DNA of 62,389 nucleotides from an uncultured Bacteroides sp. (GCA_947173895.1 CAMWGU010000011.1:1-62389); one strand, 5' to 3'; positions 8,183 to 17,945 are shown, counted from the first letter of the stretch. Numbers and translations: made by a program. Notes: generated by a model not told the origin, from the letters alone.

Positions 8183-9439
8183 TTATTCTTCATCGTAAGT
8201 CTGATAAAGGAAGTCATTATACGGATATTTCTGCACATGCAGTTCGCGCACCTTATTATATATAATAGTCTTCAGTTCATCCATGTTTGTTTTCTCGCGG
8301 GCCGAGATAAAGATGCAATTATCATTCAGTTTGGCCATCCATGTCTTCATCAGTTCCTCCAGGGTGATATTTTCCTTGGTCCTTGGCGTCAAGTCATCCT
8401 CTGCCTTCTCTATGTATGTATAAGCGTCTATCTTATTGAATACAATCATAGTCGGCTTTCCTCCTGCTCCCAGGTCGGCCACCGTCTTATCGACCACTGC
8501 TATCTGTTCTTCAAAATCAGGATGAGAGATGTCCACCACATGAATCAGTAAATCCGCTTCACGCACCTCATCCAAGGTGGATTTAAACGAATCGACCAAA
8601 TCGGTAGGCAACTTACGGATGAACCCTACAGTATCTGTCAACAAGAACGGCAGGTTTTCAATAATCACTTTCCTCACCGTGGTATCCAAGGTGGCAAAAA
8701 GCTTGTTCTCTGCAAAGACCTCGCTCTTTGCAAGCAGGTTCATCAGCGTGGATTTACCCACGTTGGTATATCCCACCAAAGCGACACGGATCATGCGCCC
8801 GCGGTTCTTCCGCTGGGTGGATTTCTGTTTGTCAATCTCCACCAGCCGTTCTTTCAGCAGCGACATACGGTTCAAGATGATACGGCGGTCCATTTCCAAC
8901 TGTGTCTCACCCGGTCCGCGCAGTCCCACGGAACCCTTGCCGCCACCGGCTCCGGAACCACCTCCTTGCCGTTCCAAGTGGGTCCACAGCCGTTGCAGTC
9001 GGGGCAACATATACTTGTATTGTGCTAGTTCCACCTGAGTTTTGGCATTTGCCGTCTGGGCACGCATGGCAAAGATGTCCAGAATCAGCGAAGTACGATC
9101 CAATATCTTCACCTTCAGTTCTGCTTCGATATTCCGTATCTGCTTGGCCGACAATTCATCGTCAAAAATCACCATACCGATTTCGCGTTCGTTTTCTTCC
9201 TCCTGTCGGATATATTCTTTGATTTCTTCCAATTTTCCCTTCCCGACATAAGTCACGGAATTGGCTGTGGGCAGTTTTTGGGTGAACCTTCTCACTACCG
9301 TTGCCCCGGCTGTATCCGCTAGAAATTCCAACTCATCCAAGTATTCCTTTGTTTTACGCTCGTCTTGCGTTTGGGTAATCAGTCCCACCAGTACCGCTGT
9401 CTCGACCTGCGCTTCGGATATTACAAATTCTTTCATCAA
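8183..9439 (-). CDS. hflX: GTPase HflX
   Basis: This 418-residue protein has the HflX layout: an N-terminal domain (TVTYVGKGK-type segment near residue 65), a glycine-rich GGGSGAGGGKG linker with the PGETQLEMDRR helix, then the G domain with GYTNVGKST (G1, about residue 224), DTVGF (G3) and NKID (G4). HflX binds the 50S ribosome and acts on stalled or stress-damaged ribosomes. The ATG pair at the start (MMKEF) is preceded by a minus-strand TATATTTG at 9466-9473. It is monocistronic. Confidence 0.95.
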   Translation of the reverse strand: MMKEFVISEAQVETAVLVGLITQTQDERKTKEYLDELEFLADTAGATVVRRFTQKLPTANSVTYVGKGKLEEIKEYIRQEEENEREIGMVIFDDELSAKQIRNIEAELKVKILDRTSLILDIFAMRAQTANAKTQVELAQYKYMLPRLQRLWTHLERQGGGSGAGGGKGSVGLRGPGETQLEMDRRIILNRMSLLKERLVEIDKQKSTQRKNRGRMIRVALVGYTNVGKSTLMNLLAKSEVFAENKLFATLDTTVRKVIIENLPFLLTDTVGFIRKLPTDLVDSFKSTLDEVREADLLIHVVDISHPDFEEQIAVVDKTVADLGAGGKPTMIVFNKIDAYTYIEKAEDDLTPRTKENITLEELMKTWMAKLNDNCIFISAREKTNMDELKTIIYNKVRELHVQKYPYNDFLYQTYDEE

Positions 9440-9475
9440 TCTATCAATCTAAAATAAGTTCGTGACAAATATAAC

Positions 9476-9516
9476 AAAAAGGAGAGTGTCTTTGTTAAAA
9501 ACACTCTCCTTTTTTT
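9476..9516. terminator. Bidirectional rho-independent terminator
   Basis: A 9-bp stem (GGAGAGTGT with ACACTCTCC) is flanked by A5 on the left and T7 on the right, so it would work in both directions. It lies upstream of hflX and most likely ends transcripts running leftward through the hsdS remnants. Confidence 0.75.
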
Positions 9517-9564
9517 ATCGTTCAAAGAATAAAAAAGAACTACTGCAAACTTGTTAGCAGTATA

Positions 9565-9705
9565 TTAAGCACGTCTTTGTTTATCGTAATACTTATTACC
9601 GTAACAATGATTACGATAGTATTCTGGAACGGTGCTTTTAGGCGTACCACCACTACATATATTTGAGCAAATATGCTGTATTTCAATTCTGTTGAACTCT
9701 TCCAT
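9565..9705 (-). pseudogene. N-terminal fragment of a type I restriction specificity gene (hsdS)
   Basis: A 46-codon minus-strand frame reads MEEFNRIEIQHICSN, then the segment SGGTPKSTVPEYY. The GGTP...PEYY pattern is the conserved opening of HsdS target-recognition domains. Homology ends abruptly after PEYY, and the frame runs into palindromic low-complexity sequence and a stop. It follows the HsdS-like C-terminal fragment by 10 bases on the same strand, so the order looks like two tandem hsdS genes collapsed by deletion. No hsdM or hsdR is in the window. A longer overlapping frame (9540-9749) is an out-of-frame artefact. Confidence 0.6.
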
Positions 9706-9715
9706 AAATGAGAAT

Positions 9716-10141
9716 TTAGCTGTTTAAATCGTTCGTTTTCACTTCCCAAAAAACATTCCTTTTGCCGTTTTTGCGCTCGATGATGCCTTTTTCGGTCAAA
9801 TTTACGGTAATGGTCTTTACTGTTCTCTCAGATTTGCCTATATGTACCGCTATTTCTTTTTGCGTGGCTTTAGGCTGTTCTCGTAAGAAATTCAACACTG
9901 CGATTATGTTCTCGTTTGATGTGTTTGCACTTTGAACGTCTTGTTCGGAAGATTCCTTTATAAGCATTGTTCGGTTCTTTAGCTCGTTTTGTTCGGAGAG
10001 AATGAGGTTTCTAAATTCACCGCCTCTGAACGGCTCGAAATCAACAAACCAAGACTTGAACAACGCCTTAGCCTGCTGCTCTAAATTATCATTTGTGCAA
10101 GAATCCAATGTCTTTATAAGCATTGCGATAAATAATAGCAT
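9716..10141 (-). pseudogene. C-terminal HsdS helix fused to a winged-helix domain (remnant)
   Basis: The 141 codons begin inside the conserved HsdS long helix and tail (NLEQQAKALF, KSWFVDFEPF). They continue into a winged-helix domain (ATQKEIAVHIGKSERTVK, then LTEKGIIERKNGKRN) like those at the C-termini of RecG/AlbA_2-type defence ATPases. The apparent start (MLLFIAMLIKTLDS) lies within the HsdS spacer-helix region, so the target-recognition domains are missing. It abuts the permease 3' end (15 bases away). It could still make a small DNA-binding protein, but it is best read as restriction-modification debris. Confidence 0.6.
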
Positions 10142-10156
10142 CCTATTGTTTTCCCG

Positions 10157-11818
10157 TCAGTCTTTTCTCTTTTCTGAAGTCTGTTTCCAGATGCGCATCA
10201 TATAGAATGCACAATGGGTAAATGCAAAGGCAAACGAAATGATAAGCAGGGTCTTGTCTGCTTCCCAGCCGGTGGTTTGCTGGTGCCATAATCCGGTAAT
10301 CACCGAAAGTACGGACAGGGCGATTCCTGTTATGTTCAGCACGGTCAGCCCCTTGCGGCGTTGTACTCCCGGCTCCAGTTTGCTGTGTTTCACTCCATAG
10401 CAGGCATATACGTCCAGTCCTATCAGCATCCATAATACCAGCCTGATCCAAGTGTCGGCCGGCAGAAACAGCATCATGCAGAGGCAGGTGAGGATGCCGA
10501 GGATGGGCACGGCGGGGACAAAGGGAGTCTTGAAGGCGCGGTGCACATCGGGCATGCTTTTACGCACAATCAGTACGGCGGCACAGACTAGTGTGAAGGC
10601 GAACAAAGTTCCTATGCTGGTCATTTCGCCTGCCACGCGTGCCGGGACCAGTGCGGCAAGTCCGCCCACAACTGCCATAAACAGCAGGTTGCTGTGGGCA
10701 GGCGTGCGGTATTTTTCATGAATCTTCGAGAAGAAGGGCGGTAACAGCCCGTCGCGGCTCATGCTGAGGAACACGCGGCTCTGTCCCAGCAACGTCACCA
10801 TGATAACCGAGCAATAGCCGAACAGGATGGCCAGCACGATGGCCCGGTTCAGCCATGGATAGTCCGGATGGATTGCTCCGGCGGCGTCAGCGTGTCCCAT
10901 GTGGTCGATAGCCACGGCAACAGGCGCAATGCCTTGCTGTCCGGCAAATTCCGTGTAGTGGGCAACGCCCGTCATGACGTAAGCAAACGCCATATAAAGA
11001 ATGGTACAAATCAGCAAGGAACCTAGGATGCCGATGGGCATGTCTCGTTTCGGGTTCTTGGTTTCTTGTGCGGCGGTACTGACGGCATCGAAACCCAAGA
11101 AGGCGAAAAATACAATCGCCGCTCCACGCAAGACTCCCGAGAATCCGAATTCTCCCAAGGTGCCTGTATTGGCAGGGATATAGGGTACATAGTTGTCGGT
11201 GTTGATGTATTTCCATCCTAGTACGACGAAAATCAGGATGACGGCCACTTTCAGGAATACGATGAAGCCGTTGAAGATGGAACTGCCTTCCGTTCCGCGA
11301 ATCAGGAAGATGCTCATCAACATCACAATCAGTGCGGCGGGTATGTTTACGATGCCTCCGTCCCATGGGCAGGCGGCAAGCGCGTGAGGGATGTTTATCC
11401 CTACTCCTTCCAGAAAAACAACGAGATATCGGCTCCAGCTGATGCTGACCGTTGTGGCGGCCACCGTATATTCCAATACCAGGTCCCAGCCGATGATCCA
11501 TGCAATGAGTTCGCCCATGGTGGCGTATGAATAGGTATAAGCACTGCCTGCCACGGGTATCATGGAAGCAAACTCGGCATAACACAATCCGGCAAAACAG
11601 CAGCCGATGGCTGCTATGGCAAAAGATAACGTAATGGCAGGACCCGTATATCCTGCGGCTACGGTTCCGGTGATGGAGAACAATCCGGCACCGATGATAA
11701 CACCTACTCCCAATGCCACCAGGCTCCACGGACCCAGTACTCTTTTTAGCGATTTGTTGCCCGACTCATTGGCTTCGGCTTGTAATGCGGCAAAAGGTTT
11801 CTTGATAAATAATCCCAT
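10157..11818 (-). CDS. APC-superfamily amino-acid permease (CAT-like)
   Basis: This 553-residue polytopic membrane protein opens with a short cytoplasmic tail and the APC signature in TM1 (GVGVIIGAGLFSITG, about residues 37-51). It continues with at least twelve hydrophobic segments, the conserved loop FLGFDAVSTAAQETKNP, and extra C-terminal helices as in the cationic amino-acid transporter branch. Proton- or sodium-coupled amino-acid uptake or exchange is expected; the substrate is not evident. A near-consensus promoter stands directly upstream, and the gene appears monocistronic, now followed by hsdS debris. Confidence 0.88.
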   Translation of the reverse strand: MGLFIKKPFAALQAEANESGNKSLKRVLGPWSLVALGVGVIIGAGLFSITGTVAAGYTGPAITLSFAIAAIGCCFAGLCYAEFASMIPVAGSAYTYSYATMGELIAWIIGWDLVLEYTVAATTVSISWSRYLVVFLEGVGINIPHALAACPWDGGIVNIPAALIVMLMSIFLIRGTEGSSIFNGFIVFLKVAVILIFVVLGWKYINTDNYVPYIPANTGTLGEFGFSGVLRGAAIVFFAFLGFDAVSTAAQETKNPKRDMPIGILGSLLICTILYMAFAYVMTGVAHYTEFAGQQGIAPVAVAIDHMGHADAAGAIHPDYPWLNRAIVLAILFGYCSVIMVTLLGQSRVFLSMSRDGLLPPFFSKIHEKYRTPAHSNLLFMAVVGGLAALVPARVAGEMTSIGTLFAFTLVCAAVLIVRKSMPDVHRAFKTPFVPAVPILGILTCLCMMLFLPADTWIRLVLWMLIGLDVYACYGVKHSKLEPGVQRRKGLTVLNITGIALSVLSVITGLWHQQTTGWEADKTLLIISFAFAFTHCAFYMMRIWKQTSEKRKD

Positions 11819-11852
11819 ATCTTTTTATAACGTAGTTAGTGATAATTGCACG

Positions 11853-11884
11853 CAAAGATACGGATTACTGCCTTGAATTACAAA
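11853..11884 (-). promoter_or_regulatory. Bacteroides-type promoter of the APC permease
   Basis: On the minus strand TTTG (11881-11884) is separated by exactly 20 bases from TATCTTTG (11853-11860). This is a full match to the -33/-7 consensus, with the start codon about 35 bases downstream. Confidence 0.75.
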
Positions 11885-11906
11885 TGGTAAACGAAGTCTA
11901 TGGCGA

Positions 11907-13226
11907 TTATTCCAGATATTTCGTGATTCTTCCGCTTAGCTGGAGCAGGGAGATTTCGCAAACTTTGGTGCTGTATTCGGCAGACAGGATACGTTCTTCT
12001 GCGTCAAGCAGGCTCTTTTGCGCTTCACGCATTTCGATGCCCGAGAGGTTTCCCAGCAGATAGCGTTCTTTGGCTATCTCATGGTTTTCGCGGGCTGCCA
12101 CCAAGTTCTGGCGTTCCAGATTCAGCAGGCGCAAGTTGTTGCGATAAGCTTGCCACAGGTTGCTCAGGTCGGCCTTCAGTCCCAGTTCCAGTTGTTCTCT
12201 TGCCAGTTGTGCGTTGCGTATTTGCAGGCTGGCGTTATGTTTCTCACGGCGGCGATTGCCGTCCCATAGGTTGATGCCTACGCTGATTCCTCCGTTCAGT
12301 CCCCAGTTGTTTCTGCGGCTGGTTGCGCTTGTTTCATATTTGTTGAGCGTATAGCCGTAGCCTACGTTCAGTTTTACGTAGGGATAGTTGCGCGACAACA
12401 CTTGCCGATAGTCCAGCCGGGCGATTGTAGTGTTCTGTTCGGCTTTCAGCAGGCTGGCATTGGTAGCAAGAGTGGATTGCCACAGTTCGTCATAATTCAG
12501 TGCGTCATTGACCCGTATGATGGAGTCGTTCACGCGTATCGGCCGGTCCACTTCTTGCACTGCCATCAGTTCGTTCAGATTGATGCGTGAAGTCACCACC
12601 ATTTCTTGCTGTTTCATATATTGTGCACTGTCTGCATTGAAGTCCACTTTGGCTTGTTGGTAGTCCAGGCGCGAGAAATTGCCGACATGGTATCGCTCTT
12701 CTACAATGCGCAGGCGTTCTTTGGACAAGGATACGGCATAACGGAAGTTCTTCAACCGGATTTCCTGTTGCACATAATTATAGTATTCGGCGGTCAGTCC
12801 GGCAATAAAATCTTCAAGGGCGATGCGGGTATTGGTTTCTCCCTGCCTCTCCAGTTCCTGAAGTTTTTTGTGGGTAGTGCTGATACGGAATCCGTCGAAT
12901 AGTGTCCAGTTTACATCCACTCCGGCTCTCAGCGTCTGGTCATAGACATTTCTGTCTTTGGTGGTGATGCCTGTGCTTCGGTTTTTCGTGTCGGTATTGT
13001 CCAGTGTTCCGGTATATCCGGCAGCCAGGTCGAGTGTAGGCAGATAGCCTGCGTTGGCCCGTGTCGCATTGTTATGGTCGATTTGCTCTTCGTTGCGTGT
13101 GATGCGTATGGAGTAATTATTGGCAAGTCCTTCCTCTAGGCATTCTTTCAATGAATAAGGATATTGTGCATGGGCGGAAGCTAGCCATGCGGCGCCGACA
13201 TATAAAGTTATGATGATTCGTTTCAT
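11907..13226 (-). CDS. TolC-family outer-membrane efflux protein
   Basis: A 439-residue protein with a signal peptide (about residues 1-20, ending ASAHA) and two OEP repeats of long amphipathic helices (QAKVDFNADSAQYMKQQEM and EAQKSLLDAEERILS) separated by beta segments (DVNWTLFDGFR, SVGINLWDGNR). It forms the outer-membrane channel of the tripartite pump. Its ATG overlaps the RND stop by 4 bases, and it is the last gene of the operon. Confidence 0.92.
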   Translation of the reverse strand: MKRIIITLYVGAAWLASAHAQYPYSLKECLEEGLANNYSIRITRNEEQIDHNNATRANAGYLPTLDLAAGYTGTLDNTDTKNRSTGITTKDRNVYDQTLRAGVDVNWTLFDGFRISTTHKKLQELERQGETNTRIALEDFIAGLTAEYYNYVQQEIRLKNFRYAVSLSKERLRIVEERYHVGNFSRLDYQQAKVDFNADSAQYMKQQEMVVTSRINLNELMAVQEVDRPIRVNDSIIRVNDALNYDELWQSTLATNASLLKAEQNTTIARLDYRQVLSRNYPYVKLNVGYGYTLNKYETSATSRRNNWGLNGGISVGINLWDGNRRREKHNASLQIRNAQLAREQLELGLKADLSNLWQAYRNNLRLLNLERQNLVAARENHEIAKERYLLGNLSGIEMREAQKSLLDAEERILSAEYSTKVCEISLLQLSGRITKYLE

Positions 13227-16200
13227 ACGGTTTCTGTTTGAGTGTTTCGGTTGGTGGATATGTAACTGTAAATGGCCGGTACGATGTACATGGTCAAGAA
13301 GGTAGATACCAGCATACCTCCTACAACGGCCGTCCCCATGGCGATACGTTGGTTGGCTCCCTCTCCTGTGGCGAATGCCAGCGGGATCAATCCCAGCACT
13401 GTCGAAATGCTTGTCATCAGGATGGGGCGCAAGCGTTGTAGGGCGGCATCGCGTATGGCTTGCATTTTGTTTTCGCCGGCTTCCTGTTTCTGGTTTGCAA
13501 ATTCTACAATCAGAATTCCGTTCTTGGCTACCAGACCTATCAGCATGATGATTCCGATTTGGCTGAATATATTCATGGTGATACCTCCGCTGTACATGAA
13601 TATCAATGCTCCGGCAATGGCCAGTGGGACGGTAAGCATGATGATGAACGGATCTTTGAAGCTTTCGAACTGTGCTGCCAGAATAAGGTAGATCAATACC
13701 AGTGCCAGGATGAAGGCAAACATCAGGCTGGATGAGCTTTCCCGATAGTCTTTGGAGTCTCCGGCCAAAGCGGTGCGGAAGGTCTCGTCCAAAGTTTGAG
13801 CCGCTATTTTGTCCATCTCTTCCAGTCCTTGCCCGATGGTTTTTCCGTCGGCCAGCCCGGCCGATACGGTGGCGGAAATAAATCGGTTGTAGTGATACAA
13901 TTTGGGAGGAGCTACCGATTCGACGAACTCTACCAAGTTGTCTAATTGGATCATTTCTCCTTTGTCACTTCGTATGTAGATGGACTTGATGTTGGCGGGC
14001 GTGTTTCGCTGCTGGCGGTTTATCTGTCCCAGAATCTCATATTGTTTCCCGTTCATGTAGAAGTAGCCCATACGTTGTCCGCTAAGGCCGTATTGCAGTG
14101 TCTCGGCTATGTCGCGTACGCTGGCTCCCATTGTTCCTGCTTTGTCTCGATTGATGCTCACTCTCATTTCAGGGCTGCTGAATTTTAGATCTACGTCTGC
14201 CATCTGGAAAGTAGGATTATCATATACTTTGCTCAGGAAGTCGGGCAATACTTTTTCCAGTTTCTCTATGCTGACGGCCTGCAATACGTATTGCACGGGC
14301 ATGCTTCCTCTTCGTCCGCCGAAGGATGACTGTTGTTGTACGAAAGCACGTGCCTTTGTTTTGTTGCGTATGGCTTGCGAAATACGTTCGGCCACTTCCA
14401 TCTGTGTGTAGTCGCGGTCCTTGATGTCTTTCAGTGTGATGCGTATATTTCCGCTACCGCTGGAGACGCGGGCAGTTACAGACTGGGCGTCGGGGATAAT
14501 GGAGTCTACCAAATCGTTGATGTCTTCCGTGTAGTCGCGGATGTATTCATAACTGGCTCCTTCGGCCGCGCGGGTGTTGATGCTGATTTGCGAACGGTCT
14601 TCCATCGGAGCCATTTCGGCCGGTATCTCTTTCCAAAGCATGCCGATGGCGATCAGCATGATCACGGTGACGGGAATGGACCATATCCGTTTTTTGAGGA
14701 AAGCGTTCAACGAGCGTGCGTATATGCGGTTCAGGCCTTCGAAGAAGGGCTCCGTTTTTTGGTAGAACCAGCCTTGCTTTTCGCGCTTGACCAGCAATTT
14801 GGTTGCCAGCATGGGAGTGAATGTGAGCGCGGCGAACGAGGAGATGATGACCGATCCTGCCATTACGAAACTGAATTCGCGGAACAGGCGGCCGCTGGTT
14901 CCTTCCATGAATACGATGGGAAGGAACACGGCCACCAGGGTGATAGTGGTCGAGATGACGGCAAAAAATATTTCCTTGGCCCCTGCTATGCCTGCTTCGA
15001 ACGGGCGCATGCCTTGTTCTATACGGATGTAGATATTCTCTGTCATGACGATGGCATCGTCTACTACCAGCCCTACGGACAATACGACTGCCAGCATGGT
15101 GAGCACATTGATGGAAAACCCTGCAATGTACATTACGAAGAACGATCCGATAAGCGAGACCGGAATGACGATGCAGGGGATAAGGGTCACCCGCCAGTCA
15201 CGCAAAAACAGGAAGATGATGATGATGACCAGCACGAAGGCCTCGTACACCGTGCTTTTCACTTCGTCGATAGAAGCGCGGATGAACTTGGTATTGTCGA
15301 ATCCGTAGCTGTATTTCACATCGTCGGGCAGGTCTTTCTTCATCTGTTCCATTCGTTGATACACGGCATCGGCTATTTCGATGTGGTTGGCGCCGGGTTG
15401 TGGAATGACAACTACGCCTACCATGGGCACTCCGTTCATTTTCATATAACTTTTGATGTCGGCCGGGCCTAGTTCGGCATAGCCGATGTCGCTGAAACGA
15501 ACCACTCTTCCGCCTACTTCTTTCAGTATGATGTTGTTGAACTCTTGAGCGGTGTGCATCTGTCCCATGGTGCGCAAGGTCAGTTCCACTGTGTTTCCTT
15601 CGATACTTCCCGAGGGAAGTTCGATATTCTCGCTGGTAATGGCGTTCTTTACGTCGACCGGCGTAATGCCGTAGCCGGCCATTTTGGTGGGGTCGAGCCA
15701 CAGGCGCATGGAGTAGCGTTTCTCTCCCCAGATGGAAACACCGCTCACGTCGGAGATGGTCTGTAATTGCTCTTTGACGGTCAGATCGGCTATCTCGCTC
15801 AGTTCCAATAAGGAACGGCTGTCGCTTTGGATGGCTACCATCAGGATGGGTACGGCGTCGGCATCTGCTTTCGACACGGTGGGAGGGTCGCAGTCGCGCG
15901 GCAGGAAACGTTGTGCGCGCGACACTTTGTCGCGCACGTCGTTGGCGGCGGTCTCTAAATCGACGGACAATTCGAATTCCACTGTGATGCGGCATTGTCC
16001 TTGCTGGCTGACGCTGGATAAGGACCGGATGCCCGGAATGCCGTTAATGTTTTGTTCCAAAGGCTCGGTGATCTGATTCTCGATGACATCGGCGTTGGCC
16101 CCCGAGTAACTGCATGTGACAGAAATGATGGGATTGTCTACCGAAGGATATTCGCGGACACCCAGTGTGTTGTAACCGATCAGTCCGAAAAGCAATATGA

Positions 16201-16258
16201 TGATGGTGAGCACGGTGGCAAGTACCGGCCTGCGGATACTAAGTTCGGATATATTCAT
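13223..16258 (-). CDS. RND efflux pump inner-membrane permease (HAE1/AcrB type)
   Basis: This 1011-residue protein has the duplicated RND fold. TM1 (VLATVLTIIILLFGLIGYNTLG) is followed by a large periplasmic porter loop, the proton-relay aspartate pair in VGLVVDDAIVMTENI (about residue 396), a second periplasmic loop, and the C-terminal TM bundle (IGIIMLIGLVAKNGILIVEFAN). It exports drugs, bile components or other amphiphiles using the proton gradient. It sits between the adaptor (15 bases upstream) and TolC (4-base overlap). No repressor gene adjoins, so regulation is not visible. Confidence 0.95.
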   Translation of the reverse strand: MNISELSIRRPVLATVLTIIILLFGLIGYNTLGVREYPSVDNPIISVTCSYSGANADVIENQITEPLEQNINGIPGIRSLSSVSQQGQCRITVEFELSVDLETAANDVRDKVSRAQRFLPRDCDPPTVSKADADAVPILMVAIQSDSRSLLELSEIADLTVKEQLQTISDVSGVSIWGEKRYSMRLWLDPTKMAGYGITPVDVKNAITSENIELPSGSIEGNTVELTLRTMGQMHTAQEFNNIILKEVGGRVVRFSDIGYAELGPADIKSYMKMNGVPMVGVVVIPQPGANHIEIADAVYQRMEQMKKDLPDDVKYSYGFDNTKFIRASIDEVKSTVYEAFVLVIIIIFLFLRDWRVTLIPCIVIPVSLIGSFFVMYIAGFSINVLTMLAVVLSVGLVVDDAIVMTENIYIRIEQGMRPFEAGIAGAKEIFFAVISTTITLVAVFLPIVFMEGTSGRLFREFSFVMAGSVIISSFAALTFTPMLATKLLVKREKQGWFYQKTEPFFEGLNRIYARSLNAFLKKRIWSIPVTVIMLIAIGMLWKEIPAEMAPMEDRSQISINTRAAEGASYEYIRDYTEDINDLVDSIIPDAQSVTARVSSGSGNIRITLKDIKDRDYTQMEVAERISQAIRNKTKARAFVQQQSSFGGRRGSMPVQYVLQAVSIEKLEKVLPDFLSKVYDNPTFQMADVDLKFSSPEMRVSINRDKAGTMGASVRDIAETLQYGLSGQRMGYFYMNGKQYEILGQINRQQRNTPANIKSIYIRSDKGEMIQLDNLVEFVESVAPPKLYHYNRFISATVSAGLADGKTIGQGLEEMDKIAAQTLDETFRTALAGDSKDYRESSSSLMFAFILALVLIYLILAAQFESFKDPFIIMLTVPLAIAGALIFMYSGGITMNIFSQIGIIMLIGLVAKNGILIVEFANQKQEAGENKMQAIRDAALQRLRPILMTSISTVLGLIPLAFATGEGANQRIAMGTAVVGGMLVSTFLTMYIVPAIYSYISTNRNTQTETV

Positions 16259-16273
16259 GGCTTTTTCTTTGGA

Positions 16274-17350
16274 TTAGTTGATGGACTGAAGTGTTACTGG
16301 CATTCCTTTACGCAGTTGCAATGTTCCCGAGGTCAGGATGGTATCTCCGATGGCCAGTCCTTGTATGATTTGTACTTCGGCATCGGTACGTAGCCCTATA
16401 ACTACATCCACAGGTTCTGCCACACCGTTTTGATAAACAAATACTTTGTTTGTACCCATTTCGGGGACGATGGCTTCGGAAGGGATGGCTATGGCATCTT
16501 CTATTTCCTTTTGTTTGAGCTGGATGTTGGCATATCTTCCGGGTAGCAGTTCGCTTTTATGGTTCGGATAGAGGGCGCGTATGGTCAGCGAGTGGGTTTC
16601 CATATCCAGTCCGGACTCGGTGGCATATACTTGTGCCGGATAAGACTCCAGTCTGCCTTCTACCTTGAAATCCAGTTTGGTTCCTTTCTTGATATCTCGC
16701 GCATAACGCTCGGGGACGGCGAATTCTACCTTCAGTGGCGTCACTTTGGTCAGTTTGGCCACTACGGTAGTGGGGGAGGCGTATGCTCCGGCACTGACTT
16801 GCCGCAATCCGATGATACCATCGAAGGGGGCGCGAAGCTCGGTCATGTCGATGCTGGCCTTGATGTGTTCTATGTCCGCATTGAGGGTAGCCAGTTCGGT
16901 CTTTACTTGTTCGTATGCTTCTTTGCTGACCGCATCGCGTTTCAGCAGGGCGTTTTGGCGGAATACACGGTCTTCGGCCAAGGGAATTTGCGCTTCCAGG
17001 CGTTTCAGCTGGGCTTGCAGTTGCCGGTCGTTTACCTTGGCAAGCAGGGTGCCGCGTTTTACCAATGTGCCTTCGGTGAAGAAGATATCGGTTATTTTTC
17101 CGGAAGTCTCGAAGGACAAGTTCACTTCCTCGTCGGGTACCAAGCGTCCGGTGACTTTGATTTCGTCGGTAAGTAAATGAGGTTTGATGACTTGTGCGTT
17201 GACATTCAGTACGCGTTGTCTCTTTTCCTTAGGCATGACATCGGCTTTGGCCAATTCTTTGTTTTCGTGGGGGGTGAATTGATAGATGCCCAGGCCGGCT
17301 AGTCCGGCTCCTATTAATAAGATGATGCTCCATTTGATTCGTTTGTCCAT
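16274..17350 (-). CDS. RND periplasmic adaptor (membrane fusion protein)
   Basis: The 358 residues have a single N-terminal membrane anchor (SIILLIGAGLAGLGIYQF). A split lipoyl/barrel-sandwich part (GKITDIFFTEGTLVKRGTLL near 90 and APFDGIIGLRQVSAGAYAS near 165) flanks a coiled-coil hairpin, followed by a beta-barrel and a membrane-proximal domain. It bridges the pump and the TolC channel. It is the first gene of the adaptor-pump-channel operon. No clean TTTG/TAnnTTTG promoter is seen in front; the upstream leader is A/T-rich. Confidence 0.93.
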   Translation of the reverse strand: MDKRIKWSIILLIGAGLAGLGIYQFTPHENKELAKADVMPKEKRQRVLNVNAQVIKPHLLTDEIKVTGRLVPDEEVNLSFETSGKITDIFFTEGTLVKRGTLLAKVNDRQLQAQLKRLEAQIPLAEDRVFRQNALLKRDAVSKEAYEQVKTELATLNADIEHIKASIDMTELRAPFDGIIGLRQVSAGAYASPTTVVAKLTKVTPLKVEFAVPERYARDIKKGTKLDFKVEGRLESYPAQVYATESGLDMETHSLTIRALYPNHKSELLPGRYANIQLKQKEIEDAIAIPSEAIVPEMGTNKVFVYQNGVAEPVDVVIGLRTDAEVQIIQGLAIGDTILTSGTLQLRKGMPVTLQSIN

Positions 17351-17552
17351 GTGTCTTTTCTATAGTAGATTAATACTAGCTTTTTTTTGTTGATGAATTA
17401 ATTTAATTTAGATTGGAGGCATGATGCCATGGTTTAAATGCCGTGTTCTCTTTTTAATGTTTTTTATAGCTTGTCTTGACGGAGTTTCAGGTACATCCGA
17501 TACTCGTTTTTTTCATCTTAAAGCCCTGAAAAATGCTCGTTCGGTTGCGTCG

Positions 17553-17642
17553 AAAAACACGTACGTATGTGTGAGCCTTCGCGACCGTATGTGTAGGCTT
17601 ACACATACGTACGTGTGGGCCTACACGTACGTACGTGTAAAA
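17553..17642. repeat. ACGT-rich palindromic intergenic element, copy 1
   Basis: It contains nested inverted repeats: a central 10-bp stem CGTATGTGTA/TACACATACG, an adjacent stem ACGTACGTGT/ACACGTACGT, and imperfect outer arms beginning AACACGTACGTATG. The inner string GACCGTATGTGTAGGCTT is shared with the copy at 62335. It lies between the end of the GH120 operon and the efflux operon. Confidence 0.85.
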
Positions 17643-17873
17643 TGCCGTGTTTGTATGCATGAAATGAGACTTCATGTTTGCCGTGTAGACAGACTTGGAA
17701 GTGGTTGATAAATAGTATGTTGTGATGGAGGCGACTCTTTGTTTTGTCCACTGTGGCAGTCCAAAGGGAAGTAGAGAAAACATTCTTAAGAATGGACGAG
17801 GACATCGTTTCTCACCTGAATATATATTGCGTGTGCTTGCAAAAGATGAGGTTGGTCTTTTAATAATCAATAG

Positions 17874-17917
17874 AAAAAGAGGAAGCGTGGCCCGGAAAAA
17901 GGCACTTCCTCTTTTTT
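17874..17917 (-). terminator. Rho-independent terminator of the corrinoid/GH120 operon
   Basis: The arms AAAAAGAGGAAG and CTTCCTCTTTTT pair over a 19-nt loop and have T/A tails on both sides, 29 bases past the GH120 stop on the minus strand. Confidence 0.8.
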
Positions 17918-17945
17918 GAATTTGTGTATGCTCTTGCTTACAGGC

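Larger units (their letters stand above)
17351..17945. other. 595-bp intergenic region with palindromic repeat and terminator
   Basis: No protein-coding signal is convincing here. The right part carries the hairpin ending the GH120 operon (17874-17917). The middle holds copy 1 of the ACGT-rich palindromic element (17553-17642). The left part should contain the efflux-operon promoter, which I could not assign. Confidence 0.6.

Noticed and set aside
9540-9749. A 69-codon minus-strand frame between hflX and the hsdS remnant
   Set aside because: It overlaps the hsdS fragment in another frame and lacks family features; the frame at 9565-9705 has clear HsdS similarity instead.
14333-15472. A 379-codon plus-strand frame opposite the RND pump
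   Set aside because: It is a shadow of the pump gene in a G+C-rich region; its residues (many His, Asp and Gly) show no domain and the pump frame is unambiguous.
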